Below are positions 1-12,940 of a stretch of 64,000 nucleotides of DNA, piece after piece. A program made the translations under genes and the position numbers. The stretch covers positions 1,871,001 through 1,935,000 of the forward strand of contig CANUEZ040000105.1 in NCBI GenBank assembly GCA_948099385.1, read 5' to 3'. The notes below the pieces were generated by a model that worked only from the letters and a program-made list of their open reading frames with translations, did no database searches and was not told the DNA's origin. The stretch comes from Fasciola hepatica (lineage: Eukaryota > Platyhelminthes > Trematoda > Plagiorchiida > Fasciolidae). Positions within the stretch are counted from its first letter, which is position 1. Each line of letters starts with the position of its first letter.

Positions 1-3000
1 CGGACAGGAGTGACCCGTACTCGCCGGAAATGAGGATGCAAAAACAATCAGATTAAAAGGCCTTGAAGTGCCGAATGGTAAAACCACGTCAGATGAACTA
101 TTAGTTCCCGTCCTGAGTTCACCTCATCCCCCTGGCCAAAGCAATCGCTGTTTTTGTCCCCCTACTAATCCGGATGTAAGTGACAAGCTATTCGTGGGGA
201 CCCGGTTATCATCGTTATCGTACTAACAGATCAAAGGGGATGACATGTTTGTTTTGTACTTTTTTGCTTCGAACAATGAACGAATAACTGGATGGAACTT
301 CCGGACACAAAACAGATTAGATAGTTGCGTGGGTAGTTGATAACACTGTGACTTACTGCATTAGCGGCGAATCGCCTCGTTTGAAATGAAAGTAGGGCTC
401 CGTTTGCATTTTAAATAGGTAGTAAAAGATTTTGAAATTATCAGTCAATGAAATTACGGATGATGGTATGATTGAATTTCTGGAAGTAGTAAAATGCGTT
501 TCACCATATTGTGTCAGTGATCCATTCATCATTGAAAAACAATGGAAGCACTGTACAACCTCCCTCGTGTTAGGAATCATAACAGATGTATATCTACCGA
601 GTCGCCACTGAGATTCGCAGTCAGGGTAAACGGCTGTGAATCCAACACCTGACCATCAGATTATCCAGCCCGGTTGGCATCCACCTGTTGAGAATCAATA
701 CTGATTGATAAAGCACCCTTCTGTCAATGGCCTAGAGTGTTAACAAGCCACTGACTGTACAGCGATCGACTCCTGTGATAGGCAGCTTCTCTGTATGGAC
801 TTAAGTAAATTAGAGACTTTATTTTGTGAAAACATTTGCAAAGTTTAAATATTGCGTGACTCTGATTGGCGGCTGCTGACTTCAGACACGGATTACAAAG
901 CTGCTTGGTGGTTCTATGATTTTCAGGGTAAATTGAGTGTTGATACTGTTTTAATGAGCCATAATGCATACGTCTAATCACCAACGGTTCATATTTACAT
1001 ATTATATTTAGGCTAACTAAATATGCTCGTTCCATAGAAGTTCATAGCTAATAGTAAATACACATGTTTAGCTTAAGTGCATTCTAAATGGGCTTCCTAA
1101 GGGAAAGAAGGGAGTGAGGGAAAACGGAGTACGCCGGAAAGATGACTTCTGAGTAGAATTACCGCAGAAATAGAGACCAAGAAGATGTCTATTCAAATCC
1201 TGAAATTATGGCCAGAATATAATTGAAATTTAAAGGAAACGTTCATCAATGTGGTCGCTAATGAAATTGAAATTGTTTTCGAGATGATTCGTAGTTCAGT
1301 GTTTTTATCGTGAAAAAACAATGACACGTGGACCCGATTGACTAGTTAGCATTTATGTTGATGGAAACCATTGAGAAACAACCCAGGTAGCTTCATGGTA
1401 AGATGTTTGACTCAAAATTGTCCATCATGGTTGTGCATTGTCAACAATGCCCAAGAAGCTAGATCAAACGGCGATGCATTACTCACATTTTTGTTATTGG
1501 TGCATTGTGCATGAATAATGCAGAATCAATCATTTCATCCTCTTTTCAATCTGTTTCACTCATAGTCAGTTATTTTTTGGAATATCCGGATTCTGAAGAT
1601 TGTCGAGAATTTTATACTTTCGTTTTGTAGCCGGAAGGATTTTTAAGCTTATTGAGAAGTAATCTGCAATCAAATCAGTTTGTTACTTCAGTCCGTGAGG
1701 TGAAACAACTATAGTCCTTGAAGTTTAAACTGATGTTTTGAACGTCATAACTTTCAGCGTTTCGAATGGATGAAAGAAGTTTTCCGATGGCGATCCTTCT
1801 GATAGATTCCAGTTTCTACAAGAAAACTTGAGAGAAATTCGAACTTCATCTGCATCTGTGTGCACGGATTTGAGAAAACAAATATTTACAGTTCTGTTGT
1901 TACGGTATTTCTGTTTTGTGGTGCATCATGCAGTATCAATCCTATCCAAAATGAATTCCCATATTCTGCTTATTGCTCCGATGTGTTCAAAATTCAGCCC
2001 TTTCTGAAGAACACGCCTAAAAGTGGTAAGCGTTAAGGTCTTGGGGATATTTATTCACGCAATTTGGGGCCAAAATCTTCATGAACGAGATAGGCGAACA
2101 AGGAGTTAGCTTTACTGGACCAAATGTCTCAGAGTTTCTACTTCCAATCTAGACAGTTCCGATAGTCGACGTAATTGTCTGGTCGACAGGTGTTCTACCT
2201 ATTTCTGAAATTCTGTAAAGTAATCGACGTAGAGTAAACTGGACGCAAACTACATGGTGAAAATTGCAATAAAACAACCTCCAGATGGCGAATACGTACA
2301 GATTCCCCAACGGAAAAGAACCGATTATTTACGAAAATGATTCGCCATCTTGGAATTTCATTGAGAACCAAGGGCCATACAGGATCTTCCACATTCCACA
2401 TGCCATGAAAAATAATACAAATAACAAATTGAAGAATACTGAAAAACTAGGATTATTTTTCAGTTAACATGGACAATCGAAACCAACTGGGGACTGATTG
2501 TTTCTTGCTGGACCTGTTGATATTTTTTGTTTGCTCTCCGAATGTTTTAGTTTAATTTGGTTAGAGAACGTAACAAAATTTCGTTTTTAAGGCTGAATGT
2601 TTTGCACGCAAGGCTATCGAATTGTTTTTTGGTTTGTGTTGCTCATGAAACTGTTTTTGTCTATTTCGACCAAACTGCGAAAATTTATATTTCTAGTGAA
2701 AAATAATGAAATTTTAATCTTTTGAATATCATGACTTCCAAACTGTCGGTCGGAGATAATCGAAAAAACCCCAAAAGAAAATGAAGGAGAACACGTTAGG
2801 GTAAAATATCTATCAGCAGGAATCTTGAGAAAGGCACGTTTTGTACCTCAACAAAACCCACAGCACAGAAAGAAGCGGAATAGCAACAGAAATACGTGCT
2901 CTTCAATGGCCAAGGCGTTCATGTGGACATCAACTTCACTTTGCTCATCATCCAAACAATACTGTAGACCCCACCAAAATTATCCCCGTCATCGTTGCCA

Positions 3001-3126
3001 TCTACAAAAGTTTAATCGTAATTGTAACCACAGTAGCAGTAATATTATTATTAATAATAATTTTAATAGTGATTATTGTTACCCAGTCGGTCAAATCCCG
3101 TCCTCCTCCACTAATTATCGTCAGCA
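1..3126. other. No gene recognised
   Basis: I see no recognisable domain, RNA gene or mobile-element protein here. The open frames are short (at most about 100 residues), overlap on both strands and show no family motif. Composition is AT-rich with ordinary short runs. The interval 3,040-3,080 is a low-complexity A/T stretch. Confidence 0.5.
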
Positions 3127-3150
3127 CCATCATCATCATCATCATCATCA
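3127..3150. repeat. (CAT)n microsatellite
   Basis: About seven to eight CAT units, read as a His run in one plus-strand frame. It sits 50 bp after a low-complexity ATT/TTA-rich stretch. The two overlapping open frames of 110 and 138 residues across it are byproducts of this low complexity. Confidence 0.85.
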
Positions 3151-3579
3151 ACAATAACAATGTCCAAATCACCAGATACTTTTCTTCTTTGTCCTTAACA
3201 GCGTCACTTCGGCAATTTCTCCCTCAATTGATTGAGCACAGGGACACATTTATGTGAGTGATCCACGAATTTATTCATCTGGAAGAAACACCTACGAAAT
3301 CACATGTCATTGGCGTCAGTGATTTTAATCATTTTATCCCTTTCGTTTAATAATTCGAGTAAGTCAAGTCACTCGGCCAGTCAAATAATTATTCAGCTTT
3401 CACATAACTAGGTACAAATCCTCAGAGAGATAATTAATGCCGTATAAAGTGGAAGTACAAAATATTTGGGAAAATGTCAGCCACGACCCACCTCCTGAAA
3501 TATTGTACTGCTGGTATTCAATAAACGGGAGTAGATAAAAAGTGGAAATTAGAAATGCAGACTTTTTGAAAAATGACTC

Positions 3580-4130
3580 GCTTACAACTGTTCAGCAGGG
3601 ACATACGATATTATCAACCTGACTGGGTTAAAACCCAAGTTGTGAGCATCAGACCATTGTCAGATTTGAGTGTTATCCTTTTAGAAGGTAGAGAAAGTAT
3701 AATCGAAAGTATACATACCGAAAATGCCAAAGTCCTCACCTTTATCAAGAATAATATTTCCATTTACGGGAACTGTAACAATACAAGGAAGAAACAGAAG
3801 TAGGGACAACGTGGTATTTTGGGGAAGGCTGTGGATAATGGTATCAAGATAAGAGTCACTCTCGTAGTTAAGGATGGATTCCTGGCTGTTGTGAAAGTAA
3901 TTTGTTAACAAAAGCCAAAGAAGGGCTCAAAACCAGAATGGTGGATAAAAGAAGGAAGTTTATCCTGTGGACGCAGTTGAATGCGTCACAGTAGTCCAGC
4001 AAGCATATTCCTACCGCTTTACTCTTCCCATCAAGAGAGGACATAAAGTAAGATGTTAGAATAGTGAGGGCATCAAGGATGGAGCATAGATGCCAGTAAA
4101 CAAAAGGAGCAGAACCAGAAACATTCAAAG
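3580..4130 (-). pseudogene. Non-LTR retrotransposon reverse-transcriptase fragment
   Basis: Two adjacent minus-strand frames together read as the middle of a LINE reverse transcriptase. The first (from about 4,128) contains SSLDGKSKAVGICLLDYCDAF followed by CVHR, which matches the RT motif-A pattern usually written LDY.KAFD.VHR. The second frame holds LPQNTTLSLLLF, matching the PQG..LSPLLF region, and ends with a QWSDAHNLGFNP block like the QWS..N.L.FN segment after the YADD box. The YADD box itself is degraded (GEDFGIFG). At least one frameshift and several stops separate the parts, so it is dead. No 5' endonuclease or 3' tail was recognised. The piece lies directly downstream, on the same strand, of the tRNA-derived SINE at 4,150-4,372. 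The LINE clade cannot be set. Motif order is seen in sequence; the assignment rests on general LINE RT motifs. Confidence 0.55.
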
Positions 4131-4149
4131 CGTGAGTCCGTCGTCGGGT

Positions 4150-4372
4150 GACTTATCCTTCAAAAACTTGAGGACAGACATAGAAACGAGTAATGGGATG
4201 GAATTTTGAAAAGCTTTGGGGAATGCAATTTATAGCTGCTGCCCTCCAGCAGTCCGTAATTTTTCTAACCCTCTGATTTTGAATAAAAAGGGAAGCCGGG
4301 AGCCGATAATCAAACCGGCGGCCCTCGGTATACAGGGCAGATGCTCTACCAGTTGAGCTATCGCGGTCCGAA
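4150..4372 (-). mobile_element. tRNA-derived SINE, family A copy 1 (Tyr/Thr-like head)
   Basis: On the minus strand, 4,369 to 4,296 reads as a tRNA: an A-box (TAGCTCAACTGGTAGAGC), an anticodon-stem region and a B-box-like GGTTTGATTATCGGC. The 3' acceptor half does not pair with the 5' half, so it is not a working tRNA. About 130 bp of non-tRNA body follow. A diverged copy of the whole unit occurs at 12,764-12,940 in the same orientation, with matching blocks in both head and body (for example GGACTGCTGGAGGGCAGC here against GGCTGTTAGAGGACGACAGC there). That makes it a dispersed SINE and not a lone tRNA relic. The head is closest to Tyr or Thr tRNA. Confidence 0.65.
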
Positions 4373-4439
4373 CAGTCTGGTGTGAATAGAGAGAGTGAAT
4401 AATCGATAATGCGCTGCATTCAACTTTGCGATGTGAAAA

Positions 4440-7400
4440 ATGCAAGTGGATTTTCCATTACATAAGATTCTGGCTCTTCGTGCTAAGGATATTCTTTACA
4501 TTTGTATTCGTTTGAGTCGTGCTTATTTTGTGCTGATCGTTAACTACTGTCGACAAAGAACCGTGCTACAAATTGTTGTCAATTCATCAAAACAAATGAT
4601 GATGGATATACATTTTGCCAAACATTGGAGCATACAGTGCTATCGAAATTCGACCAGGAAAATAATATCTCCGGTGGTTTTGTGCTTTTTCAAGATAGGA
4701 TAATAACTCCTCATTTGGTAGTAATTGTGATTTAACCTGTGAATACGTAAAATGTAGAAAATATTATATTTTATATACAAGTCTCCCAAAACCTAAATGT
4801 TTAGATTTCAACAAAACCTCAGTAGTAGGTCGCTGATGTTCAATCTGCAAAAGCATAGAAACAACAACGAAACTCCACGGGCATACAGCTCAGTGAGTAT
4901 CACATCGGAAACCCACACGTGCGTTCATCGAACGCTTAAATGGCCACCCACTACACGCAAGAGCACTGTCACCCCACCCCACCCCCTCCCGCTCACACAC
5001 AAACTGGGAATACTTGGTTCACTGGGACATTTCACTAGGCAGGCCATTTCACAGTATCGCTGTCTGTCATACAGCCTACCTGTCTCCCATTCTGTTCAGT
5101 CACTCTGGCAAGGTCACCAATATGTAATACGCAAGGACCAGTGTTCTTCCGGGATGTTGCAGGTTGCAAACAACGGGAAAGAAAATTCCATGGACCCGAG
5201 GCCCAGTAAATGCATTATCAAAATCCTACACTTGCATTAATAGAACATCAGTATGGTTGTGAACTGTCTGCTCACTACACGGCCCCCCACCTCCAACGTA
5301 ATAGTTGTCGCACAATGCAGACTGAATTTTCCTTCGGACTCAGTATTCTCTAAACAAACTAAACTATCCGTTTGCTCTCATCTCGAAAACCAAATGGGGG
5401 TCTTACTAAATCGAAGTTGTCTTACGCAAGCCCTCATTTTCTGTGATACCGTAAGTCAAATGGAGAGGTGGAACAATCATAATAACAAAATATTGATATT
5501 CGGAAGAAAATTATCAACACTTCAAATGACTTAGACAGCATCTCACACACTAACGCTTACTACCGGTAAAAGCTTGGTTTACAGTGGCTACATACGAAAA
5601 ACATTTTTCCTAATTCCAAAGACTGCATTACCTTCGATTTTTCAAGACATATCAGGGGATAGCGTAAAAAGCTACGGTTGTGTTTGTTACAAAGAAATAA
5701 ACCGTTAGTTACAACAGAAGGGTAATCCGTTTCAGTGGGGTTCAGAGAGATCACATAATACAAACATTCCGGGTTGAATTTCCTGTCGCAGATAATTTGC
5801 AGAGTCTTCTTGTTTTGTACAGTTCATCAAAACTCATTCAGAAAACAACATGGCGAGCAAAATATCGGAATATCGGGACCGAACAATAGGGTTTTCGGGC
5901 ACAGGGCTGAAACTTTCTAGCTAAGAGACCTCTTCAGAAGTTTAGATGTATTACTGTAGAAGATTACCAGGCCGTTTGTAGTATGCGTAACTGTTCAGCT
6001 GATATACAGTCAGCGATGAGAACTGAAAAAAGAAGGTGCTCTTGTACCTGCAAAAGACCTACCATCGTGTGCTAGAGTTTTCTTGATTTAATGACTACTA
6101 TGCGGTGTAAGATATGCTTGCAAATTTATAGATATGTATTCTATTCGTATTAAATCCCAAAAATATCCATTCTGTCATTCTCTGGACTACCATAATTCAT
6201 AGTCATCTAAACTGGTAGTGCTCTCAATGGCTAAATCACAACATTCCTCCGACCAATGACGGCAAAACACCCCGATTATAAGGTCAGTAATTCTTTTGAA
6301 AATGTTGATCTATCATAAGACTGCATCTGTTCTGTATCTCACTAGGTGTTGGATACCTTCAAGCTATGAAAAATCCAATTATTTATCAATTATGAGCACA
6401 CCGGTATCTCGACTGGATTTTTCGCAATAATTTATTACACTTCAGGGTTACTTAATCTCCTCATTTCCTAGGTAACGGACTCGCCCATGCGTCTATTTCA
6501 CCGGTGATGTGGAACCCCCCGTCAAGTCTTTTACACAGGTTTCCTCCTTACTGTCTTTTCCATTGCATTTAGGCCATTCGCAGCTGACCACATTTAGCGT
6601 CATAAATGAGTCAATCTTTACAACCAAGCAGGTGATTCAGTTTACCGCAGCTCACTTGGGTTTCTTGGTCCTCTTGACTCACCCCAGCATTTCTCAGATG
6701 ATATGAGAACACCCGTTGGGAACGCAGAGAAAGATGTGTCTTTCCATCTAAGGGATAGGTACATTGGAAAAGGGTAGCACGAGAAAACTTGCCATAAAAT
6801 GTCGTTTCGTTCAATGAATATCAGGGTGCACGGTGCCATTGGGTAAATGATAAATAGAAGCATCTGTCCAGTGTAAGTATTCTACACAGTATATATTCAA
6901 TCAGCTTTGAAAGAGAAATAAACATTCGATTCAAAAAGCTGACCGCAGTAGTAATTACTGCACATCGGTTTCTGTGAAGTAACACACGTTATTCCACTAA
7001 ACTATACAACCACGTGTATCGGATAGAACCACTGAAAATTTCAAGTCGAGCGGTAACTCACAAGGTCACGTTTGATGGGTGTGTTCAATCGTTTGTGGTT
7101 GGAACCAATGAACATACCCAAACAATAAAATGAATGATGAAGTTCTGGTCACATGACCTACCAGATCTGGGAACAACAATTAACTTGTGGTTTAGTAATC
7201 ACATGATCAGAAAGTCCAAATATACAGGCTCGTAGGCATTTAGGTGCCAATACTAGGAGCTACAGTGTCCGGGTTGAAACGGGTAATGCGGAAGAATGTT
7301 AAACTCAAGGTGGTAGTTTTATCATCTGTTGAATACAAGGTTTTACGGGGTCGCATGATCACGAATGTGTTGTGAGTATGCTCTACGACTTAATGGAATT

Positions 7401-8500
7401 TAATGATTCATTTCATTGTGATTTTCGCATTCGAGACTTTGAACAATGTTCCATGATATATGTATTCAAAACAAGTTCAGGTTGGTTTGTTCAATCCAAG
7501 TGGCTCAATTTTCTTAGGTTCAGAAATGTAAGCCAGTGAGTTAAGCTGAGCTGTTGTTCTTGTTGCGGGTGATCTACATTATAACCGCGTCGAATAGTTC
7601 ATCGGTTAATATTCGTTTCACATGAACTAATTTTCTCAGTAGTGAGTACGTATATGTGAGAGAAACGTTTGTGCATGATCAATAAACCTTCTGTTCACCA
7701 AAGTTGTTGACATTACTTAACATATACCCGTCAAAATTCTGTGTGGTAAAAGTTTATTTGGGAGATGAGGGAGTTGTATAGAGTTGCAGAGAATGTGACT
7801 CGACTGGGATTTATATTTTCATAAGGAAAACAGAAGGAATCATGCATGCATGCCCTTTTTTACACAAGTCATGGCTTCGAGTGCCCTGTCATAGCAAATA
7901 TGGCAATCGAATAAGTTCTGAGAACAACTGTTTCAGAATCAGCTCATGTGTGTTCATATTTTCTGAACCACTTCAGGTGAGATAACAATCAAATCATGTG
8001 ACTGATATTACGTTTTGGACGTCAGCTATTCGTCAAACTCGAATGTTTGCAGTCTGCAGTATTTTCGAAGAACTTCCCGTTGTGTTCATCAAGGAGTTCT
8101 GGTTGATTGACACAAAGTCACTGCTAAGCTTGTTCCGTGTTTCATATACTCCATTTTTGTGAACCACGTTTGAAAAGATTTCGAATAATTGAATTCAGTG
8201 TTTAGTTATCCTTCCGAAACAAATCGGATCTGTGGTGCAGGTTATCAGTTTTTCGGTTGAAGTTGCCTATCGTTGGAACACCGTTTCTACCTCGATAAAC
8301 ATTATCAGGCCACAAAAATTGACCAGTTTTAGATGGAAAGACACTGATACTGTGTAAGAAGCGAGTCAATAATTTCCGAGAACGATGAGTGTTTCTCAAT
8401 TTCCACGTATATTTACCAGATCTGATCAAATGATATGACATGTTTTGCCACTAATAAAGGCTCATTTTTTCAACCAAAATAAATAGAAATCAGCCTCGAG
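4440..8500. other. No gene recognised
   Basis: Nothing with a recognisable domain. The longest frame (plus strand, 4,797-5,240, 147 residues) has no domain pattern and runs through a C-rich low-complexity patch. A minus-strand stretch near 6,680-6,860 precedes a GTGAGT donor-like site, but I could not find a convincing acceptor. A G-quadruplex-capable patch is listed separately. Confidence 0.45.
4972..4990 (-). other. G-quadruplex-capable motif
   Basis: The plus strand has four C tracts of lengths 4, 4, 5 and 3 separated by single bases. The minus strand is therefore GGGAGGGGGTGGGGTGGGG, which meets the usual four-tract, short-loop rule. No gene context explains it. Confidence 0.6.
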
Positions 8501-8524
8501 GCACCCACGCACACAGCGGCGAAA

Positions 8525-8960
8525 TTGCACATCTTAAAGATAACCAAAGTATTAGGCTTCAAAAACCACCCAGACAGTCTTGCTGATCCTGATGTCTTAC
8601 GTGTTGTCTATCAGTTCACTTACATCTGCGGTGGCCTACACAGGGTGAAAATGCTTATTAGTGCCACTGGGTCCCCAAAGTCATGTGCGTTCAACCGACA
8701 AACTGATCCATAGGCACTGAAAATCAACCCGATGATTAAATGGTTGATTGAGAAAAACCTCTCCGACACGCACGCACGCATAGGTCCCTTCACTCTTAGA
8801 GAAAGTAGCGAAAATGACATTGTCACTTTATTGGAATGTCGCCTTGGTTGATTAGACTCCGGGGTGGGGAACAGACATCCAACACCGAATTATTTTTCAA
8901 AAAAGCTAAAGTCGAACAAGACTGACCCTCGAGCTCCGCTACGACACATCAAGTTGAACT
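8525..8960 (+). pseudogene. Penelope-like element tail (GIY-YIG region), decayed
   Basis: The frame at 8,525-8,713 contains LRVVYQFTYICGG, the start of the PLE endonuclease linker usually seen as VVYQF.C.CG followed by Y.G.T.R.L. The same phrase appears as SRVVYQFTCSCDD in the minus-strand fragments near 44.9 kb, and the DNA just upstream (CCTGATGTC...CGTGTTGTCTA) is also shared with them. Downstream, in other frames, comes IKWLIEKNLSDTHARIGPF, comparable with the PKWL segment that follows the GIY-YIG core. Core catalytic residues are not preserved and stops are frequent. No upstream RT was found, so this is a 5'-truncated copy. Confidence 0.4.
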
Positions 8961-9234
8961 TGGTCGGCTGAGTCACTCATCAAAATCGGTTCGCATGATC
9001 GATAAACTTGCATTGGATTGGATTTTTGTCCGTGTTCCTCATGATCAAGACAATTAGGAATAAGTAAATTTCATTCTACAAAGCTATTCTCGCCATGCCA
9101 CCCCAATGCATCCTAAATTAGCCAATGTGTGAAAATTTGAGCTGGAGTTGGAAATGTGAATTTTATTTGTATGTGCGCAACGGAATAAGTAAAAAAATGA
9201 TGGCGAGGAATGATGTGACTGTCTTATTTTCTGC

Positions 9235-9860
9235 TTCTCATATGGTGCTCAAAGTGACCTCCACCAGTCTGCTTGCATAATAACATCATTTTCAGGCAAT
9301 TTGCTCGAATTGCTAATAATGTTTCCCCCGGGTATTTTCCTCACTTCCGCCGTAATATACAGTTTTATTTCATCCATCGTTTCCAGCCTCCGGAAGTAGA
9401 CCTTAGTCTTCAGATGTCCTCAGAAGGCCATCGGCAATAAGTCTGGAGACTGTGAAAGTTTTTCTTTGGTGCCATTTTTGCCGATCAAGTCTCCAACGAA
9501 AGCACATTCACAGACACGTGTTGGCATTCAGTGAAGTGATGCTTGCCATGATGCATCGGTCAACGCTTTGAGCATAGAAACCGTTGAAACAAAGCGATTG
9601 TTAGCTGCATCCCTAACTGAACAGACACTCCTACCACCGAACGCACTGTAAGAGATTTCTATTCAGACCATTCCACTGTAATACTTTTCTAGCTACATGA
9701 TATATAGACTGAAATGTTTTACGTCAATTGTTGACAACAGTGATGGAAATCCTCGCATCTCGTGAATTACGTCTTCTTTCTGTTCTCGCGACATGACTGT
9801 GTTTTGGATTTGGTCTGTCCTGCACCCCGCAGTTCATGTGGACGTTTGTGTCAACCAACG
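9235..9860 (-). pseudogene. Mariner-superfamily-like transposase remnant
   Basis: On the minus strand near 9,400-9,450 the translation gives SPDLLPMAF, a stop, then GHLKTKVYFRRLETMDEIK. This matches the SPDL.P.DFFLWG.LK..VY block around the last acidic residue of this DDE transposase type. About 150 bp further on, GGGHFEHHM matches the usual C-terminal GGHFEH ending. Upstream (about 9,830-9,790), VHMNCGVQDRPNPKHSHV resembles the HLNGYVN.QN.R.W..ENP segment. The pieces are in the right order over the right distance but in different frames and with stops, so the copy is dead. Terminal inverted repeats were not identified. The family call is inferred from motif order. Confidence 0.5.
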
Positions 9861-10032
9861 GACAACAGCATTTAGCTGCCATGAGCCCAACTACCGCTTA
9901 GTAATTAGAAATAAATGACTGTATTAGTTGTTTGTCTGCTCAGGGTCCATTGTCAGTTTTGATTGGCAGAGTTAGGAAGGATTTAAACTAGACCCGTCAT
10001 AAGGTTCAGATTATCCACTGTAACAGGAAAGT

Positions 10033-10065
10033 GCCTGATGATGAACAGCTCGCCCAGAAACTTGA
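10033..10065 (+). ncRNA. Degenerate hammerhead-ribozyme-like core upstream of PLE
   Basis: CTGATGA, then a 15-base insert (TGAACAGCTCGCCCA), then GAAAC has the spacing of the hammerhead core, where the insert forms stem II. The insert only partly pairs (GAAC against GCTC). It lies about 350 bp upstream of the PLE coding remnant at 10,400. PLEs are known to carry hammerhead motifs in their terminal repeats, which makes the placement meaningful. Activity is doubtful. Confidence 0.35.
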
Positions 10066-10399
10066 AAAAATAGGTCCCATTTATTCAGGTAATTAGAACG
10101 GAACGTCTGTTGCAAACAAATTATTTATTCTCTCTACTCACATCGACTATTTTAAATTTGTAACACGAAGAAATTTCTTTTCCATATATCACTTCAGGCA
10201 TTGACATATATAGTACTGGGTGAAGGAGAGTATATGTGCAGCTATAGATAGCAGAGAGCGAGTAAATGTGCAACAAATCCGGTAGCTCGGCAACATGCCT
10301 CAACTTGATGAATCTTGTTCGTTGTGTGAACGACAATTGTCGTGAAATGTGTAACCAAATGGCGTGAAATGACTGTAATTCGAGCTTCCACCGAAAAGA

Positions 10400-11720
10400 G
10401 TAGACAAATTGCAAACTAGGTTGCCGTTTGAGAATCTCTATGACCAAGTCAAAGACACACAGACTACATCAAAAGACAAGACAGGGCGGTTCAAAGCCAA
10501 ACTTGTGGATATGTCTGAACTATTTATTGGTGCCTCCATCCATCATAGATCCTGCCTAAATGTGGACCACCTAGCTGCCATAAAACAACTGAATGCGATG
10601 TTTGACTTGATGTTTAGGGAACCATGAGTAATACTCATGGGGAAGAAGAACTTTATTGACATGATGAACATCATTCTCTCAGATAACCAAAGATTGATGT
10701 TCCACGAAAAACCAGAAAGCGATGCACTCATCGGGAAACGAAATATCTAGATAACTGAAAAACCTACAGCTACAGCAGTTCAGATTGGAAATCATGTACC
10801 AGAAGCTGCAACCACTCAAAATCCAAACGCCTCATCTGAGAGGATCACCAAAGATTCCCAAAAGTGGAGTTCCTTTCAGGCCCATTTTGAGCATGCGAAA
10901 TCCCGCTTACCATAAACGTATCCAATGGTTAGTCGATGTTCCTGATCTTGTCCAAAAACTGCTGACTCCTTACTGCTTACGAGATTCTTTTGAACTTGCA
11001 AACGTTCTTGACGGTAATACAGTGAATACTCGTAGAACGTATTCAGTGGATGCTGAGTCGCTTTTAACCAAAGAATTTCTCCGAGAAACTGTTGATTAAC
11101 TTTGTGATGTCATTTTATCCAACCATATTGAACCCCAATCCCTGTTGATTACTTAAATAACCTTCAACTTTTACGCACAGAAAATATAGGTTTTGAGTTT
11201 GAGGAAAATGCTTACAGACAGAGTGATAGAGTGAGAATGGGAAGCCCTTAGATCCCACACTAGCAGGTATTTTCTGGGGAAAATCGGTAACCGCTTAAGC
11301 AATAACCTGCCCAGTTTCTATTATACAAACAACGACATTTTATTGACTTCGAATGGCGGGGATTTTATTTACTTCTACGATATTTTAATTCCAATGCATC
11401 CAAATTTGTTTGTATCCTGTGAGAAAGAATCCAAGTTGATTTCTCCTTTCTTAGACATTTTATTCAGTAGGCTTCCGGACGGCACAATACAAAAAGCCAT
11501 TCTTAGAAATGCAATACGAAGTAGACGTAACATGCAATTTTATAGTTTCGACCCGATTGTGTAAAAACGTGGTTTGGTCGGAGCGCTTTTTCGCAGGGCC
11601 TGAAACATTTGCGCTCCTGATCAACCGCAAAAAGAACATTTCGTCAAGGAAATACTTTTGGTCAGTGACAATCTAGAAACGTTCTTTGTGCACCACAGCA
11701 AACCACTATGCAAGAAGTAG
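10400..11720 (+). pseudogene. Penelope-like element reverse transcriptase, decayed
   Basis: Ordered PLE motifs are spread over several plus-strand frames. Near 10,640 KKNFIDMMNIILSDNQ matches the K.dY..Km..iL.D segment before the RT core. In the frame at 10,785-11,099, RGSPKIPKSGVPFRPILS is the PLE hallmark (usually YGLPKIHK...PLRPIVS), followed by LRDSFELANVL. Near 11,200, FEFEENAYRQSDRVRMGSP matches the F.F....Y.Q.DGVAMGSP motif. In the frame at 11,343-11,564, PFLDILFSRLPDGTIQ matches the FLD.L..R..DG segment after the YxDD box. The YxDD box itself is lost. A weak C-terminal match runs to about 11,720, but no GIY-YIG core was recognised. Several stops and shifts show it is inactive. Confidence 0.7.
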
Positions 11721-11729
11721 CCTATTTTA

Positions 11730-12760
11730 ACAGCTGAACGAGAGCAATTCGTTTTATTCGCTCCTTTTAAAGATGATTATATTTTGATCATTTATATCAT
11801 AACTTAAGCTCCTCTGTGAATTTGATCATCTTTAAAAATGAACCGGTTCTTCACATCATTGAAACTCAAATAGAAAGAAAGGAATATACTGTTCAATGAA
11901 GTTTTTTGTTGTTGTTCGGATGAACACTGGGTGCTCGATATCATAGATTTGCTTTTAGTGGTGTATTTGCTCACTGGTTGGAAGGCCACCCGTTCAATTA
12001 CCGCTGATGGCTTAAAATCGTCGGTATGAAACTCATCGGTGAATATTTGAAGAACTAGGTGAAAACTGTAAAACGGGGTACTACCAAAATATCTGCCCAA
12101 CATTTCAAACCAACGAAAGGTTTGTGTCAGTCACAGTCTTCTACTTTCGTTGGTTCTGCTCCTGTCCGTCTATTGGATGCATATACTTATATTCTCGTTA
12201 GCGGGATCGATCTGTAAACCCTATTCAGTACCAGCAGTTTCGAAACTATGTTGCTCTGTATGTCATTCAGGAAAGCCGCTGAAAACTATGCCATCTGAGA
12301 GCCGAACCGCCATGGCTTCTTATACACTGACTGAGTCTGTGTGAAGAGAGTGAAATGCCGTTAGGGTATACCGCTGGCGGGTGATAAGGGCTGAAGTGAT
12401 CTGACAATAAAATTAAAGTCCTACAAGTACAGACAACTGAAGGTGACAAGTAGACTTACAACCAGTGAGATAGGACACATAAAAGGACGAAGCTTTTGGC
12501 AGGATGAGTGGTTACGGAGTGAAAATTAAGACGTGAAACAGAAACACAAGCTTTTCATCACCAGAAAAATAAAACCTTCAAAGATCATTACTTTCGTTCA
12601 GGTGCGGATAAAATGTAATGTGCCAGAACAGGGTGTCGAGGGTGTAGCGTGACTACTGGTACGAAAACTGATCAGGATCTGAAAAGCTAAAACTATCAGT
12701 CAATCTTTAAAGAACCAAAATTTCGAACAGTTTATAACAGAAAGAGTTACCAAGCATCAG
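11730..12760. other. No gene recognised
   Basis: No motif found. The minus-strand frame at 11,804-12,103 (99 residues) and the shorter ones at 12,150-12,450 lack any pattern I recognise. The stretch lies between the PLE remnant and a SINE, and may contain further unrecognised element sequence. Confidence 0.4.
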
Positions 12761-12763
12761 AAG

Positions 12764-12940
12764 GATTTTTGAAAAGCATTTTTTGAGAATGGGAGTTACA
12801 GCTGTCGTCCTCTAACAGCCTGGAGTCTTTCTGTCTTTTGAGCAGCAGGTAAAAATATCTGAAGAGCTAGAGCTGACGGTAATCGAACACTTCCTGAGCA
12901 CTGTAGAATTGAGCTCATTCTGTCCGGATGACTTTACGGG
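12764..12940 (-). mobile_element. tRNA-derived SINE, family A copy 2 (diverged)
   Basis: This stretch aligns by eye with the SINE at 4,150-4,372 in the same orientation. It shares the body block near 12,805-12,830 and the stretch TTTTGAAAAGC at its low-coordinate edge, and keeps a weak tRNA-like head (near 12,870-12,935). The B-box region (TGTTCGATTACC on the minus strand) survives but the cloverleaf is gone. Confidence 0.5.

Noticed and set aside
4296..4369. Functional tRNA gene
   Set aside because: Acceptor halves do not pair and the stretch is part of a SINE with a second copy at 12.8 kb.
4797..5240. 147-residue plus-strand frame
   Set aside because: No domain pattern, and it crosses C-rich low-complexity sequence without supporting splice signals.
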